From contig JAANWY010000030.1 in NCBI GenBank assembly GCA_018263655.1, positions 1-20,039 of the forward strand: DNA of 20,039 bases. The letters are read 5' to 3'. Shown piece after piece: positions 12,679 through 19,933 of the stretch (the first letter of the stretch is position 1; every line of letters starts with the position of its first letter). Under the pieces are notes generated by a model. That model did no database searches and was not told the origin of the DNA. It saw only the letters and a program-made list of their open reading frames with translations. Source of the DNA: Anaerolineales bacterium (GTDB taxonomy: Bacteria; Chloroflexota; Anaerolineae; Epilineales; JAANWY01). A program made the position numbers and the translations under genes.

Positions 12679-13728
12679 ATGACGGCTTTGACGCTCGATC
12701 GGGTCGGCAAGGATTTCGCAACACAGGATGGGTGTGTCTCTGTCTTGCAAGATCTGACGCTGGCGGTCGAGTCGGGCGAACTGCTGACGTTGCTGGGGCC
12801 ATCGGGGTGTGGCAAGACGACCACGCTGCGGCTCATCGCCGGCCTCCTCGATCCGACAGCGGGCGACGTCCGCTTTGACGGTCGGTCGGTGTTGCCGGTG
12901 CCGGCCGAGAAGCGCGGTGCGGTGATGGTCTTTCAGCAGCATCTGCTCTTCCCGTTCATGTCCGTGGCCGACAACGTGGCCTTCGGCTTGAAGATGCGGG
13001 GTGTGCCGCGTGCGGAGAGGCGCCGGCGCGTGGCGGAAGTGCTGGAACTGGTGCGCCTGCCAGGCTTCGGAGATCGCTGGCCCGACGAACTCTCGGGCGG
13101 CCAGCGGCAACGGGTGGCCTTGGCGCGAGCTTTGGTGGTCGAACCACGCCTGCTGCTCCTGGACGAGCCACTCAGCAACCTCGACGCCGAGTTGCGTGAG
13201 GAAATGCGGGCCGAGATCGTGCGTTTGCAGCAACGGGCGGGAACTACGACGATTTTTGTGACCCACGATCAGACGGAGGCGGTGACGGTGGCAGACCGGA
13301 TTGCGTTGATGTTGGATGGACGCATCTTGCAGGTGGGGGTGCCACGAGATTTCTACGAGACGCCGGCCACTCCGCGCGTGGCGCAGTTTTTCGGAACTAC
13401 CAACATCTTCGCAGCCCGCAAGCGGGGTGACGTCATCGACGTGAATTGGGGGTCGCTGGTTGTCGGAGAGAGCCCACTCCCGGATGGGCCGGTGCTGGCG
13501 ACGATTCGGCCCGAAGCGATTCAGTTCGGGCGGAATGGCGCCAACACGCTGTCAGCGCGGGTCACGGCGTGGAACTACCGCGGGGATTCGGCGCGGTGTG
13601 TGGCGGTGGCCGGCGACACGCAACTGGAAATTAGCGCGCCGCCGTACGTTTCACATCAGCCTGGCGAGACGATCACGATTCATCTGCCACGGGAGCGCAT
13701 CTGGCTGATGCCGGCGGCCGGCGGGTAA
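12679..13728 (+). CDS. ABC transporter ATPase of PotA/MalK type with TOBE domain
   Basis: 349 aa. Walker A GPSGCGKTT (40-48), Q-loop Gln86, signature LSGGQ (138-142), Walker B LLLLDEP (158-164) and switch His196 are all intact. Residues ~240-349 form an extra beta-rich C-terminal region ending in a TOBE-type domain (LATIRPEAIQFG, then ITIHLPRERIWLMP). That layout belongs to polyamine, iron or sugar importers (PotA, FbpC, MalK/UgpC). Polar amino acid operons normally carry a ~245 aa GlnQ/HisP ATPase without it. GGAG (12666-12669) precedes the ATG. It is the last gene of the importer operon. It most likely powers the two permeases, although a role shared with another importer is possible. Confidence 0.9.
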   Translation: MTALTLDRVGKDFATQDGCVSVLQDLTLAVESGELLTLLGPSGCGKTTTLRLIAGLLDPTAGDVRFDGRSVLPVPAEKRGAVMVFQQHLLFPFMSVADNVAFGLKMRGVPRAERRRRVAEVLELVRLPGFGDRWPDELSGGQRQRVALARALVVEPRLLLLDEPLSNLDAELREEMRAEIVRLQQRAGTTTIFVTHDQTEAVTVADRIALMLDGRILQVGVPRDFYETPATPRVAQFFGTTNIFAARKRGDVIDVNWGSLVVGESPLPDGPVLATIRPEAIQFGRNGANTLSARVTAWNYRGDSARCVAVAGDTQLEISAPPYVSHQPGETITIHLPRERIWLMPAAGG

Positions 13729-13759
13729 AGGTTGGAAGGTTGGAAGGTTGAAAGTTCGG
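13728..13759. repeat. Octamer repeat AAGGTTGG, mirrored beyond the element
   Basis: Two exact AAGGTTGG units (13728-13743) and two diverged ones follow the ATPase stop. The inverse complement appears at 13957-13973 on the other side of the palindromic element. The two tracts face each other across the convergent gene ends. Confidence 0.65.
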
Positions 13760-13778
13760 TAAATCCCAACCCGAAACC

Positions 13779-13951
13779 GTCAGCGTTCAGGCATCAAGGT
13801 TAGCATCCCGAGTAGTGCGAAACAACGTTGAGCGCGTATCGAGGGGTGCGGGTTGGCACCAGTTCCTCGCATGGACCGCACCCTTCGATACGGCCTCCAC
13901 TGCGCTCCGGCCTACTCAGGATGCTTCATGAGCTATCATCTGAACGCTTAC
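13779..13951. mobile_element. 173-bp GTAA-end MITE between convergent genes
   Basis: The ends are GTCAGCGTTCAG (13779-13790) and, inward, GTAAGCGTTCAG (13940-13951). CCGAAACC (13771-13778) and TCGAAACC (13952-13959) flank it, a 7/8 match. The inner stems AGCATCCCGAGTAG (13802-13815 with 13912-13925, one mismatch) and CGTATCGAGGGGTGCG (13835-13850 with 13877-13892, one mismatch) are clearly the same as in the 10061-10236 copy. The loops differ, as expected for an older, structure-preserving family. Its strong stems could end transcription from both sides. Confidence 0.85.
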
Positions 13952-13982
13952 TCGAAACCTTCCAACCTTCAACCCATTTCGG

Positions 13983-15974
13983 TTACTGCTTGAGGATCAG
14001 CGGCAGGCGCAGGAAGAAGATATCGCCCCGGAGCTCGCTTACACCGCCCCCAAATGTGGCGAACCACTTGTCGCCGTCGCTGTCGAAATCGATATCGAAG
14101 ACGCTGTTGTGAGCCAGGCCCGTGCTGGTAGTGTACTCTCTCCAGCGGTGACCGTCGAAACTTGCAGCGCCGCTCAGCGTGCCGATCCAGACCTTGCCAT
14201 CTTCACCAACTCTCACGGTTTGAACCTGATTGTCGATCAGACCGTCGTCGGTGGTGTAGGTCATCCACTCGCTGCCGTCGAAGATGCTGACGCCGCCGGG
14301 GTGTTCGACGTCTTGCGGTAGATGACCGACCCAAATCTCACCGGATGGGGCGGCCGCGACAGATGTTGCGAAGTCTGCGCCGAGACCCTCCTCGGTGGTG
14401 TAGGTCGTCCACTCGCTGCCGTCGAACACGCTGACGCCCCGGAAGGTGGCAAACCAGACTTGCCCGTCGCCATCGATGGCGATGTCGCGGATGTCGTTGT
14501 CGACTAATCCGCCTTCGGTTGTCGTAGCGTTGTGGGTGGTGAACTCAGAGCCGTCGAAGAAGCTGACACCTTGTCCGCTGGTTCCTAACCAGACGTCGCC
14601 GTCCTCCTCCACGGCGATAGACTGAACGAAGTTGTCGGCCAGACCATCCTCTGTCGTGTAGGTGACCCACTCGGCGCCGTTCCAGAAGCTGACGCCGCCC
14701 GTTGTGCCAACCCACGTGTCGCCCGGGTTGATGCCCACGGCGATGGCCCAGACGCTGTTCGAGGCCAGTCCGTCGGCGGTGGTGGCGGTGGTCCAGGTGC
14801 CGTCCTCGAAGATGCTCATACCGGCGTCGGCGCTACCCACACACACCCGGTTGCCGGCCTGCCTGTCCACGGCTATTGCCGTCGTGAAGTTGGAGACGAG
14901 CCCTTCACTCTCGGTGTACGTCGTCCACGGCCCTAGTGGTGGTCCGACCCTCAACTGGCTCGCGCCGGCGCTCAGGGTGCCAACCCACTTGTCGTTGTTG
15001 TTGGCTACAGCAATGGCGTCGGTGACGTTGGATGGAAGATCGGGTGTGGTGTAGCTTCGCCAGTCAACGCCGTCATAGCTGCTTACGCCGCCGGCAGTGG
15101 CGAACCATCCGACGTCCTCTTGATCAACCGCTATGTCTGACACGCGGTCGTTGATGAGGCCCGAGTTGGCCGTCGTGAAGGATGTCCAGTTAGTGCCGTC
15201 AAACACCGTCACGCCGCCTGGATAGGTGGCAGACTCGGGCAGATGGCCGAACCACATGTTGCCGTCAGACGTGTGAGTGATGGCCGTCACAAAGTTCGTG
15301 CTCAGTCCATCGTCTTTTGTGTAGGTCGTCCAATTTTCACCATCCAGCACGCTGACGCCGCGGAACGTGCCAAACCATACGCGGTCCTGACTGTCGACTG
15401 CGATGTCGCGTATTTCGTTGCCGGCCAGGCCGCCCTCTGTCGACGCGGTGTTGTGGATTGTCCAGTCTGTACCGTTGAAGAGGCTGGCGCCCTGGCCACT
15501 GTGGCCGGCCCATACATCACCATCGGCTTCAATAGCGACGCTCTGGACTAGGTTGTCGGCGAGGCCATCCTCCCTTGTGTGAGTGGTCCAAACATCGTCT
15601 CCTTTGTCGGCTGTGCCTTTGTCATCTAGGACGCTGAGTCCGGTTATCGTACCGATCCATGCTTGCCCGGCGCTATCGATAGCCAGGGCAACGACGGTAT
15701 CGGAAGCGAGCCCATCCGAGGTGCCGAATGTGGTCCACTGATCGCCGTCGAAGACGCTGACGCCTCCGCCGGCTGTGCCTAACCAGACTCGATCGTCATT
15801 TCCGACTGCTACAGCGACAACGGAATTCGATGCCAGACCCGAGTTTCGCGTGTTGTAGGTGACCCAACGCCCGGACTGCGCCTGTGCGGCCAGAGACGGT
15901 TGTCCCGTCAGGCCGATCGTGAACAGGAGCAGTACGAGGAGCAGGCCCCCAGGAATAGAAATCGATTTACGCAT
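13983..15974 (-). CDS. Secreted double seven-bladed regulator-type beta-propeller protein
   Basis: 663 aa. An N-terminal signal peptide (hydrophobic residues ~9-24, cut near Ala-Gln) precedes fourteen ~42-residue repeats of the two-component-regulator propeller type. Each has a W-T-x-Y/H-T start, a DGL-x-(D/S)N segment and a V-W-x-G-T..G-V-S-x-F-D-G strand. Blades 3, 4 and 5 (GHSGQGASLFNG, TEGG..GTFRGVSVLDG, GHLPESATYPGG) match blades 10, 11 and 12 in the same order, so a seven-blade unit was duplicated to give two propellers. The protein ends in LRLPLILKQ, like the LPLVLR motif in the protein at 17551-18417. There is no kinase domain. It would act outside the membrane, probably binding a protein or glycan. 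A GGGAG ribosome site precedes the ATG. Confidence 0.88.
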   Translation of the reverse strand: MRKSISIPGGLLLVLLLFTIGLTGQPSLAAQAQSGRWVTYNTRNSGLASNSVVAVAVGNDDRVWLGTAGGGVSVFDGDQWTTFGTSDGLASDTVVALAIDSAGQAWIGTITGLSVLDDKGTADKGDDVWTTHTREDGLADNLVQSVAIEADGDVWAGHSGQGASLFNGTDWTIHNTASTEGGLAGNEIRDIAVDSQDRVWFGTFRGVSVLDGENWTTYTKDDGLSTNFVTAITHTSDGNMWFGHLPESATYPGGVTVFDGTNWTSFTTANSGLINDRVSDIAVDQEDVGWFATAGGVSSYDGVDWRSYTTPDLPSNVTDAIAVANNNDKWVGTLSAGASQLRVGPPLGPWTTYTESEGLVSNFTTAIAVDRQAGNRVCVGSADAGMSIFEDGTWTTATTADGLASNSVWAIAVGINPGDTWVGTTGGVSFWNGAEWVTYTTEDGLADNFVQSIAVEEDGDVWLGTSGQGVSFFDGSEFTTHNATTTEGGLVDNDIRDIAIDGDGQVWFATFRGVSVFDGSEWTTYTTEEGLGADFATSVAAAPSGEIWVGHLPQDVEHPGGVSIFDGSEWMTYTTDDGLIDNQVQTVRVGEDGKVWIGTLSGAASFDGHRWREYTTSTGLAHNSVFDIDFDSDGDKWFATFGGGVSELRGDIFFLRLPLILKQ

Positions 15975-16124
15975 CGGGTTCTCCCTTTATCTTACTGTGT
16001 TATCCCCGGCGCCCTGAACCAGACAGCCGGGCGCGATAGCTCTACGCATTGCTGGAGAGGAAGTGCGCTCGCAGACTGCCTGGCCGGGCATCCGAGATCA
16101 GCTCGTACTTGGCGGGGTTGGCGC

Positions 16125-16156
16125 CTCGCGGGGCTTGCCGAAGCGAGCCCCGCGAG
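16125..16156 (-). terminator. GC-rich hairpin after the 16176-17249 gene
   Basis: CTCGCGGGGCT (16125-16135) pairs perfectly with AGCCCCGCGAG (16146-16156), an 11-bp stem with a 10-base loop. It lies about 20 bases past the stop of the minus-strand gene ending at 16176. No T-run follows, so it is not a textbook intrinsic terminator, but position and stability fit an end-of-gene signal. Confidence 0.45.
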
Positions 16157-16175
16157 CGGGTGGTGGCTTGTGAGA

Positions 16176-17249
16176 TTAGTTAAATGGCCATAGGACACCA
16201 AAGATGTCCCAGCTCGTAGTCGGGAGGTTGCGATTGTCGCCCCACACGGCCAGATGTCGCTCCATGTCCGGGTCGTAGGCTAGGCCAGATGACGCTTGGT
16301 CGCCCGATGTGGAGACGAAGGAGAAAGCCCCAGCTCGTGGGTTCCCCGCCAGATCGATCTGTTGCCCAATCAGGTCCAAAGCAGACTCAGGCCCATTACG
16401 GTTGTCGCACCAGATTACCAAGAACTCCCCTTCCTCAATGTCGAATGAGAGAGACGGTGCAAACTGGTTGCTCTCATTGTCGACAAGAGCGTCACTCTCG
16501 GCGCCGATTCGGTTAGGGGGCTTGATCCGCTGTCCAAAGAGGTTAAAGCTCTCGGGATCACGGTTGTCTCGCCACATCACCAGGAACTCCTGGCTGGCCG
16601 AGTTGAACGCCACCGCCGGGTCACGCTGGTCGGCTGGTGCGGTAGAGACAGAGAAGGAGCCACCCTTCTTTGATCCGGATGGACGAAGCAGTTGACCAAA
16701 GATGTCCAGACCGGTGGCGATCGCGTTCCGGCTGTCGGACCAGATCACCAAGAACTCTTCGCGGTCCTCGCGGAATGCCAGGCGAGGCTGTCGCTGGTTG
16801 GCCGGGGCGGTGATGACTGGGAATTCGGAGCTGTCAGGGCCGCCGGTGGGCGAAAAGAAACGCCCGAACAGGTCGTGGCCTGTGAAGGCAGCGTTGCGGT
16901 CGTCATCCCACATGACGAGATAGCGGTCGCGGCCTGGGTCGTAGGCGACGGCCGGCCAGTCTTGCCGGCCGCGAGCCTGCGTGATGGTAATGATCGATGA
17001 CACCGTGCGCCCTTGCTCTGATAACCGCTGGGCGAAGATGTCGTCGCCGTTACCCCAGACGATCATGTACTCTTGCCTCGTGGGGTTGTAGGTGAGCTGT
17101 GGGTGTAACTGCCTGCCTGGTGAGGTGATAACGCCGAAGCCTTCGCGGCCTTCATCCTGCGCATGCGGCGCGGCGAAGACAACGCTCACGCCCGTTGCTA
17201 ACAGTATCACTAGGACTACGCTCGTCAGAATCAATCCTCTTCTTTTCAT
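16176..17249 (-). CDS. Secreted repeat protein, probable beta-propeller
   Basis: 357 aa with a clear signal peptide (MKRRG, then a hydrophobic stretch to residue ~26, VFAAPHA). About six repeats of ~50 residues share the pattern P-x-(L/V)-A-(Y/F)-x(7-9)-(F/Y)-L-V-(M/I)-W-x-D-(N/D/S)-R-N followed by (D/N)-(I/L)-F-G-Q. This is seen in large exported proteins of Chloroflexota and myxobacteria. Six blades of four strands would make a propeller. GGAGGG lies upstream of the ATG. A 133-bp palindromic element begins about 55 bases upstream of the start codon and may influence its promoter. Function is unknown, and a binding or surface role is plausible from the architecture. Confidence 0.78.
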   Translation of the reverse strand: MKRRGLILTSVVLVILLATGVSVVFAAPHAQDEGREGFGVITSPGRQLHPQLTYNPTRQEYMIVWGNGDDIFAQRLSEQGRTVSSIITITQARGRQDWPAVAYDPGRDRYLVMWDDDRNAAFTGHDLFGRFFSPTGGPDSSEFPVITAPANQRQPRLAFREDREEFLVIWSDSRNAIATGLDIFGQLLRPSGSKKGGSFSVSTAPADQRDPAVAFNSASQEFLVMWRDNRDPESFNLFGQRIKPPNRIGAESDALVDNESNQFAPSLSFDIEEGEFLVIWCDNRNGPESALDLIGQQIDLAGNPRAGAFSFVSTSGDQASSGLAYDPDMERHLAVWGDNRNLPTTSWDIFGVLWPFN

Positions 17250-17303
17250 CGTCCTGTTTCCCTCCTTATTCTGTCTGAAAGATCTCTACGGCGTTCTACT
17301 TGC

Positions 17304-17436
17304 GTAACCGTTCAGGTAGTGGAGACCCTTGCGAAGGTTTGCCAATCGCATTCGGGTTGAGGTGCCCCTCGCCAGTCGAAAATCGGCCTCTTGCCAAGGC
17401 TCCTACTAACCTTCGTAAGGGTGGCTGAACGCTTAC
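17304..17436. mobile_element. 133-bp GTAA-end MITE upstream of a secreted-protein gene
   Basis: The ends are GTAACCGTTCAG (17304-17315) and, inward, GTAAGCGTTCAG (17425-17436). CTACTTGC (17296-17303) and CTACTTGA (17437-17444) flank it, a 7/8 match. The inner stem ACCCTTGCGAAGGTT pairs with AACCTTCGTAAGGGT near the right end. The inside differs from the other two GTAA-end elements, so only the termini define the family. Confidence 0.8.
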
Positions 17437-17506
17437 CTACTTGATACGGTTGCCTACATCTGTGCAATACGCTACCTCCTACAGGGGTCATTCTCAGTAA
17501 ATCCCA

Positions 17507-17528
17507 CTGCTGGATTGTCATCCAGCAG
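17507..17528 (-). terminator. Hairpin after the 17551-18417 gene
   Basis: CTGCTGGAT (17507-17515) pairs with ATCCAGCAG (17520-17528), a 9-bp stem with a 4-base loop. It lies 22 bases past the stop of the minus-strand gene ending at 17551. There is no T-run. The stem resembles the inner hairpin of the element at 5670-5691, so it may be a leftover of such an element. Confidence 0.4.
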
Positions 17529-17550
17529 GAGCGGTCTGCCCCCACTGAGT

Positions 17551-18417
17551 CTAGGGAGCACACGCACTCAGTGTCACGTCGTCCAGGAAAATCTCGTTGG
17601 CTTGTTGCGTTTCGAAATCAAAGTACAGCAGAACTGTCTGACCAGCGAAAGTTGAGAGGTTGACTGCGTGCGTCCTGGAGACCCAGCGGTCTTTGATATC
17701 GTCCACACCGTCGATGTGGACAACCTGGAGCACCTGTTGGCCGGTGTCCCGGATTTCGACACTCATCGTGGTCGGACCGGGGTAGACTCGCCGTCCGTAC
17801 ACCTGATAGGCAAGACTGGTCTCTGCTCTCTCCAGGTCGACGGTGACCGCTTGATAGAGGCGGTCCTCACTTAAGGACTCGCCCCCAAACCATGCAGCTC
17901 GTTGTCCCGCCGGCGGACTCCCAACCGGTAGATTGTCGGAGATCAGTTCTCCTGCGTGCCGGCCCTCTTGCAGCCACGGCGGCGCCTCACCCTCATCGCC
18001 GATCTCGAAACTCCCATTCCCGATCTCGCACCGATCCGTGCTGGGCGTAGCAGTTATCTCGGGTGTGGACGTCGCCGTCGGTGAAGCCACCGTCGACGTG
18101 GCCGTCGGGGTGGTGCTAGAGAGTGTGGCCGTGGCCGTAGCCGTAGCCGTCAGCGTAGCTGTGGGGGTGGCGGTGCGGGTCGCTGTGGGTTGCTGAGATG
18201 GCTCGCTGCCGCTACGCAGGACGAGAGGGAGATAGGCGAAGAAATCTTCCTCGGGCTGGCTCGCAGCAACGGCTGCCGGCCGGCGATCACCACTGATCAT
18301 GTCTTGACGCGCCATCACATCAGCGGTGACCCCCTCGCCAGGGGTGCTACCTACTGTGAATACTGTTTGGGCGATGAGGAAAGTCAGCCCCATCCATATA
18401 GTGAGTGGCTGTCTCAT
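17551..18417 (-). CDS. Exported protein with Thr/Ala-rich linker and jelly-roll-like C-terminus
   Basis: 288 aa. A hydrophobic N-terminus (residues ~6-24) looks like a signal peptide. AYLPLVLRS (61-69) is followed by a long Thr/Ala/Pro-rich, probably disordered linker (about 76-127, TATPTATLTATATA type). Residues ~132-288 begin CEIGNGSFE and end IFLDDVTLSACAP, a layout typical of carbohydrate-binding or discoidin-like jelly rolls, where F-D-F and DDV strands pair around a bound calcium. There is no ribosome site. Its ATG overlaps the TGA of the upstream DUF4332 gene (ATGA), so it depends on translation of that gene. It is probably a surface protein. The binding partner is unknown. Confidence 0.72.
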   Translation of the reverse strand: MRQPLTIWMGLTFLIAQTVFTVGSTPGEGVTADVMARQDMISGDRRPAAVAASQPEEDFFAYLPLVLRSGSEPSQQPTATRTATPTATLTATATATATLSSTTPTATSTVASPTATSTPEITATPSTDRCEIGNGSFEIGDEGEAPPWLQEGRHAGELISDNLPVGSPPAGQRAAWFGGESLSEDRLYQAVTVDLERAETSLAYQVYGRRVYPGPTTMSVEIRDTGQQVLQVVHIDGVDDIKDRWVSRTHAVNLSTFAGQTVLLYFDFETQQANEIFLDDVTLSACAP

Positions 18418-18833
18418 TGGTCTGTATGCAGTTCTACGACTTCGGGTAACTGATCAGCTTCGTTGACCCACTTGCGCACTTTCGCCAGCGTGGGCGGGCG
18501 TCGTGTGAATTGGTTGGCGATGTTGACCTTCATGATCTTACTGTACAGACTCTCCGGGCGGCTGTGGGCTAGCTTATGTATGGAATCGGCGCCGGCTGCC
18601 TCTAGCAGTTCGAGATATACGCCACCGATGCCAACGATCCGCAGTAGGTCGGCCCGCTTGATGAGTTGCACAAGGGTGACAGAGTCGGTGCTGATCTGAC
18701 TGACCAGCAGCTCCTGGCCTTCCCGCGTACCTGCGACGGTGAGGAGGTGATTCGTTGTTGTTAATCCAAGCTCCTTGAACTCGGCAGCCAACTTCGGGCT
18801 GACACCCTTCAATTTCGAAAGCGGTGTGGGCAT
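18414..18833 (-). CDS. DUF4332 (helix-hairpin-helix) protein
   Basis: 139 aa from the ATG at 18833, which has AAAGGA (18840-18845) 6 bases upstream. A longer reading from 18857 adds eight residues but passes that site. The sequence is helical with paired hairpin-type segments (LSKLKGVSPKLAAEFKELGLTTTNHLLT and ADLLRIVGIGGVYLELLEAAGADSIHKLA), as in DUF4332. This family resembles the helix-hairpin-helix DNA-binding fold, and its role is not established. Its stop overlaps the start of the secreted-protein gene (ATGA), a strange pairing of a likely intracellular protein with an exported one. An extended -10 box lies upstream. Confidence 0.75.
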   Translation of the reverse strand: MPTPLSKLKGVSPKLAAEFKELGLTTTNHLLTVAGTREGQELLVSQISTDSVTLVQLIKRADLLRIVGIGGVYLELLEAAGADSIHKLAHSRPESLYSKIMKVNIANQFTRRPPTLAKVRKWVNEADQLPEVVELHTDQ

Positions 18834-18861
18834 ACCCCGTCCTTTCCAACCTCTCAATACT

Positions 18862-18870
18862 ACTATACCA
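18862..18870 (-). promoter_or_regulatory. Extended -10 promoter for the DUF4332 operon
   Basis: On the minus strand TGGTATAGT forms an extended -10 (TGn plus TATAGT, 5/6 to TATAAT). No good -35 is present, as is common for extended -10 promoters. Transcription would begin near 18855, leaving a short leader with the AAAGGA ribosome site. Confidence 0.5.
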
Positions 18871-18988
18871 CATCATGGGCATTGTTTGGTTAGAGATTAG
18901 AAAGAACTTGGTTGAGTCTGGTTAGGGTTTGTCAAGACAGGAAGGATTCAGTTGGATTTGGTTCGTGAAGTGGTTGGTGGAGCTGGCG

Positions 18989-19822
18989 CTAGACCAAAGT
19001 GGGCTCGGCCGGCTTGCTGGAGAACAGATACCCGACTCCTCGGACATTGAGGATATACTGAGGGTCGGCGGGCTGCGGCTCTAGTTTCTGGCGCAGGGTG
19101 TGCACATAGTATTTCATCAGGTTGCGGGCTTCCCATTCGTCCGCTTCGTACCCTTGTACTTCTTTGACGAGCTTACGGTACTCTTGGACTTGGCCGGCAT
19201 GGTGCACGAGGTGTGTGAGCAAATCGAACTCGGTTGGGGTTAGATCTACCCACTTCCCATTCTGACGTACCCTGCGCCTGTCGCGATCGATGATCAGATG
19301 GCGTGCCTGTTGGCTTGCCTGCCCGTTTACGCCGTTAGCTTGGTGAGGTACGGAGGTGGCATGCTGTGTATTGACAAGTTGCTCTTCACCTGCAAGGTGA
19401 ATGAGGTCCCTTACTCTGGCCAGCAGGAGTTGGTCGCGCCTGGCACGTTGGGCCTTTGCGGCGCCCTGCACCACGCTGTGCTTCAGCTCTTCGGCCTCCA
19501 CTGGGTTAACCAAGTAGTCGTGCGCTCCGCAGCGCACCGCGATGATGGCAGAAGTCGCGGAGGGATGTGCCGTTAATAATGTGATTGAGGTCTCCGGACT
19601 GTTTTCGCGCACGCGTTTCATCAAATCTATTCGAGCGAGACCTTCATCTCCAAGATCCAATAACACGACGTCATATACGTTTTCTTCCAGCATATCGAGG
19701 GCTTCGGCACAGGCTCCGGTCGTGTGAACTCGGGAGCTTTTATTGTCTAGGATCTCGCGCAGGGTGCTGGAAATCTCACGGTCGCCATCCACAACGAGAA
19801 TACGAGCTTTGTCTGACAACAT
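18989..19822 (-). CDS. OmpR/PhoB-type response regulator with altered receiver
   Basis: 277 aa from the ATG at 19822, preceded by GGAGG and GGAG; an upstream in-frame start at 19891 lacks such support. The receiver domain (6-~120) has acidic Asp12 and Asp14, the phosphoacceptor Asp56 (VVLLDLGDEG) and Thr84. The nearly invariant Lys of the KP motif is Asn106 (YLVNPV), and the pocket reads VVDGD. A linker rich in Gln and Asn (~145-172) leads to a winged-helix DNA-binding domain (175-268) with WVDLTPTEFDLLTHL and YYVHTLRQKLEP..YILNVRGVGYLF. No histidine kinase is nearby. Loss of the Lys suggests weakened or phosphorylation-independent signalling. The target genes are unknown. Confidence 0.88.
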   Translation of the reverse strand: MLSDKARILVVDGDREISSTLREILDNKSSRVHTTGACAEALDMLEENVYDVVLLDLGDEGLARIDLMKRVRENSPETSITLLTAHPSATSAIIAVRCGAHDYLVNPVEAEELKHSVVQGAAKAQRARRDQLLLARVRDLIHLAGEEQLVNTQHATSVPHQANGVNGQASQQARHLIIDRDRRRVRQNGKWVDLTPTEFDLLTHLVHHAGQVQEYRKLVKEVQGYEADEWEARNLMKYYVHTLRQKLEPQPADPQYILNVRGVGYLFSSKPAEPTLV

Positions 19823-19933
19823 TCTCCATCCTCCAGAATACAAATAGTAACTGCTCAGGCGATCGTCCTCGCATTTGCCTTGTGTAGGCACGAAGTGCCC
19901 GAGTAGTTTGACAATGTCACATTACCGCCCCAC

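Noticed and set aside
11743..13266. 507-codon open frame on the minus strand
   Set aside because: It lies antisense to the binding-protein and ATPase genes, both with full family motifs. High-GC coding DNA leaves such antisense frames open. The translation is Arg/His/Gln-rich with no domain.
15975..16175. Riboswitch upstream of the propeller gene
   Set aside because: The leader has GC-rich pairing, but none of the conserved cores of the riboswitch classes I know could be recognised.
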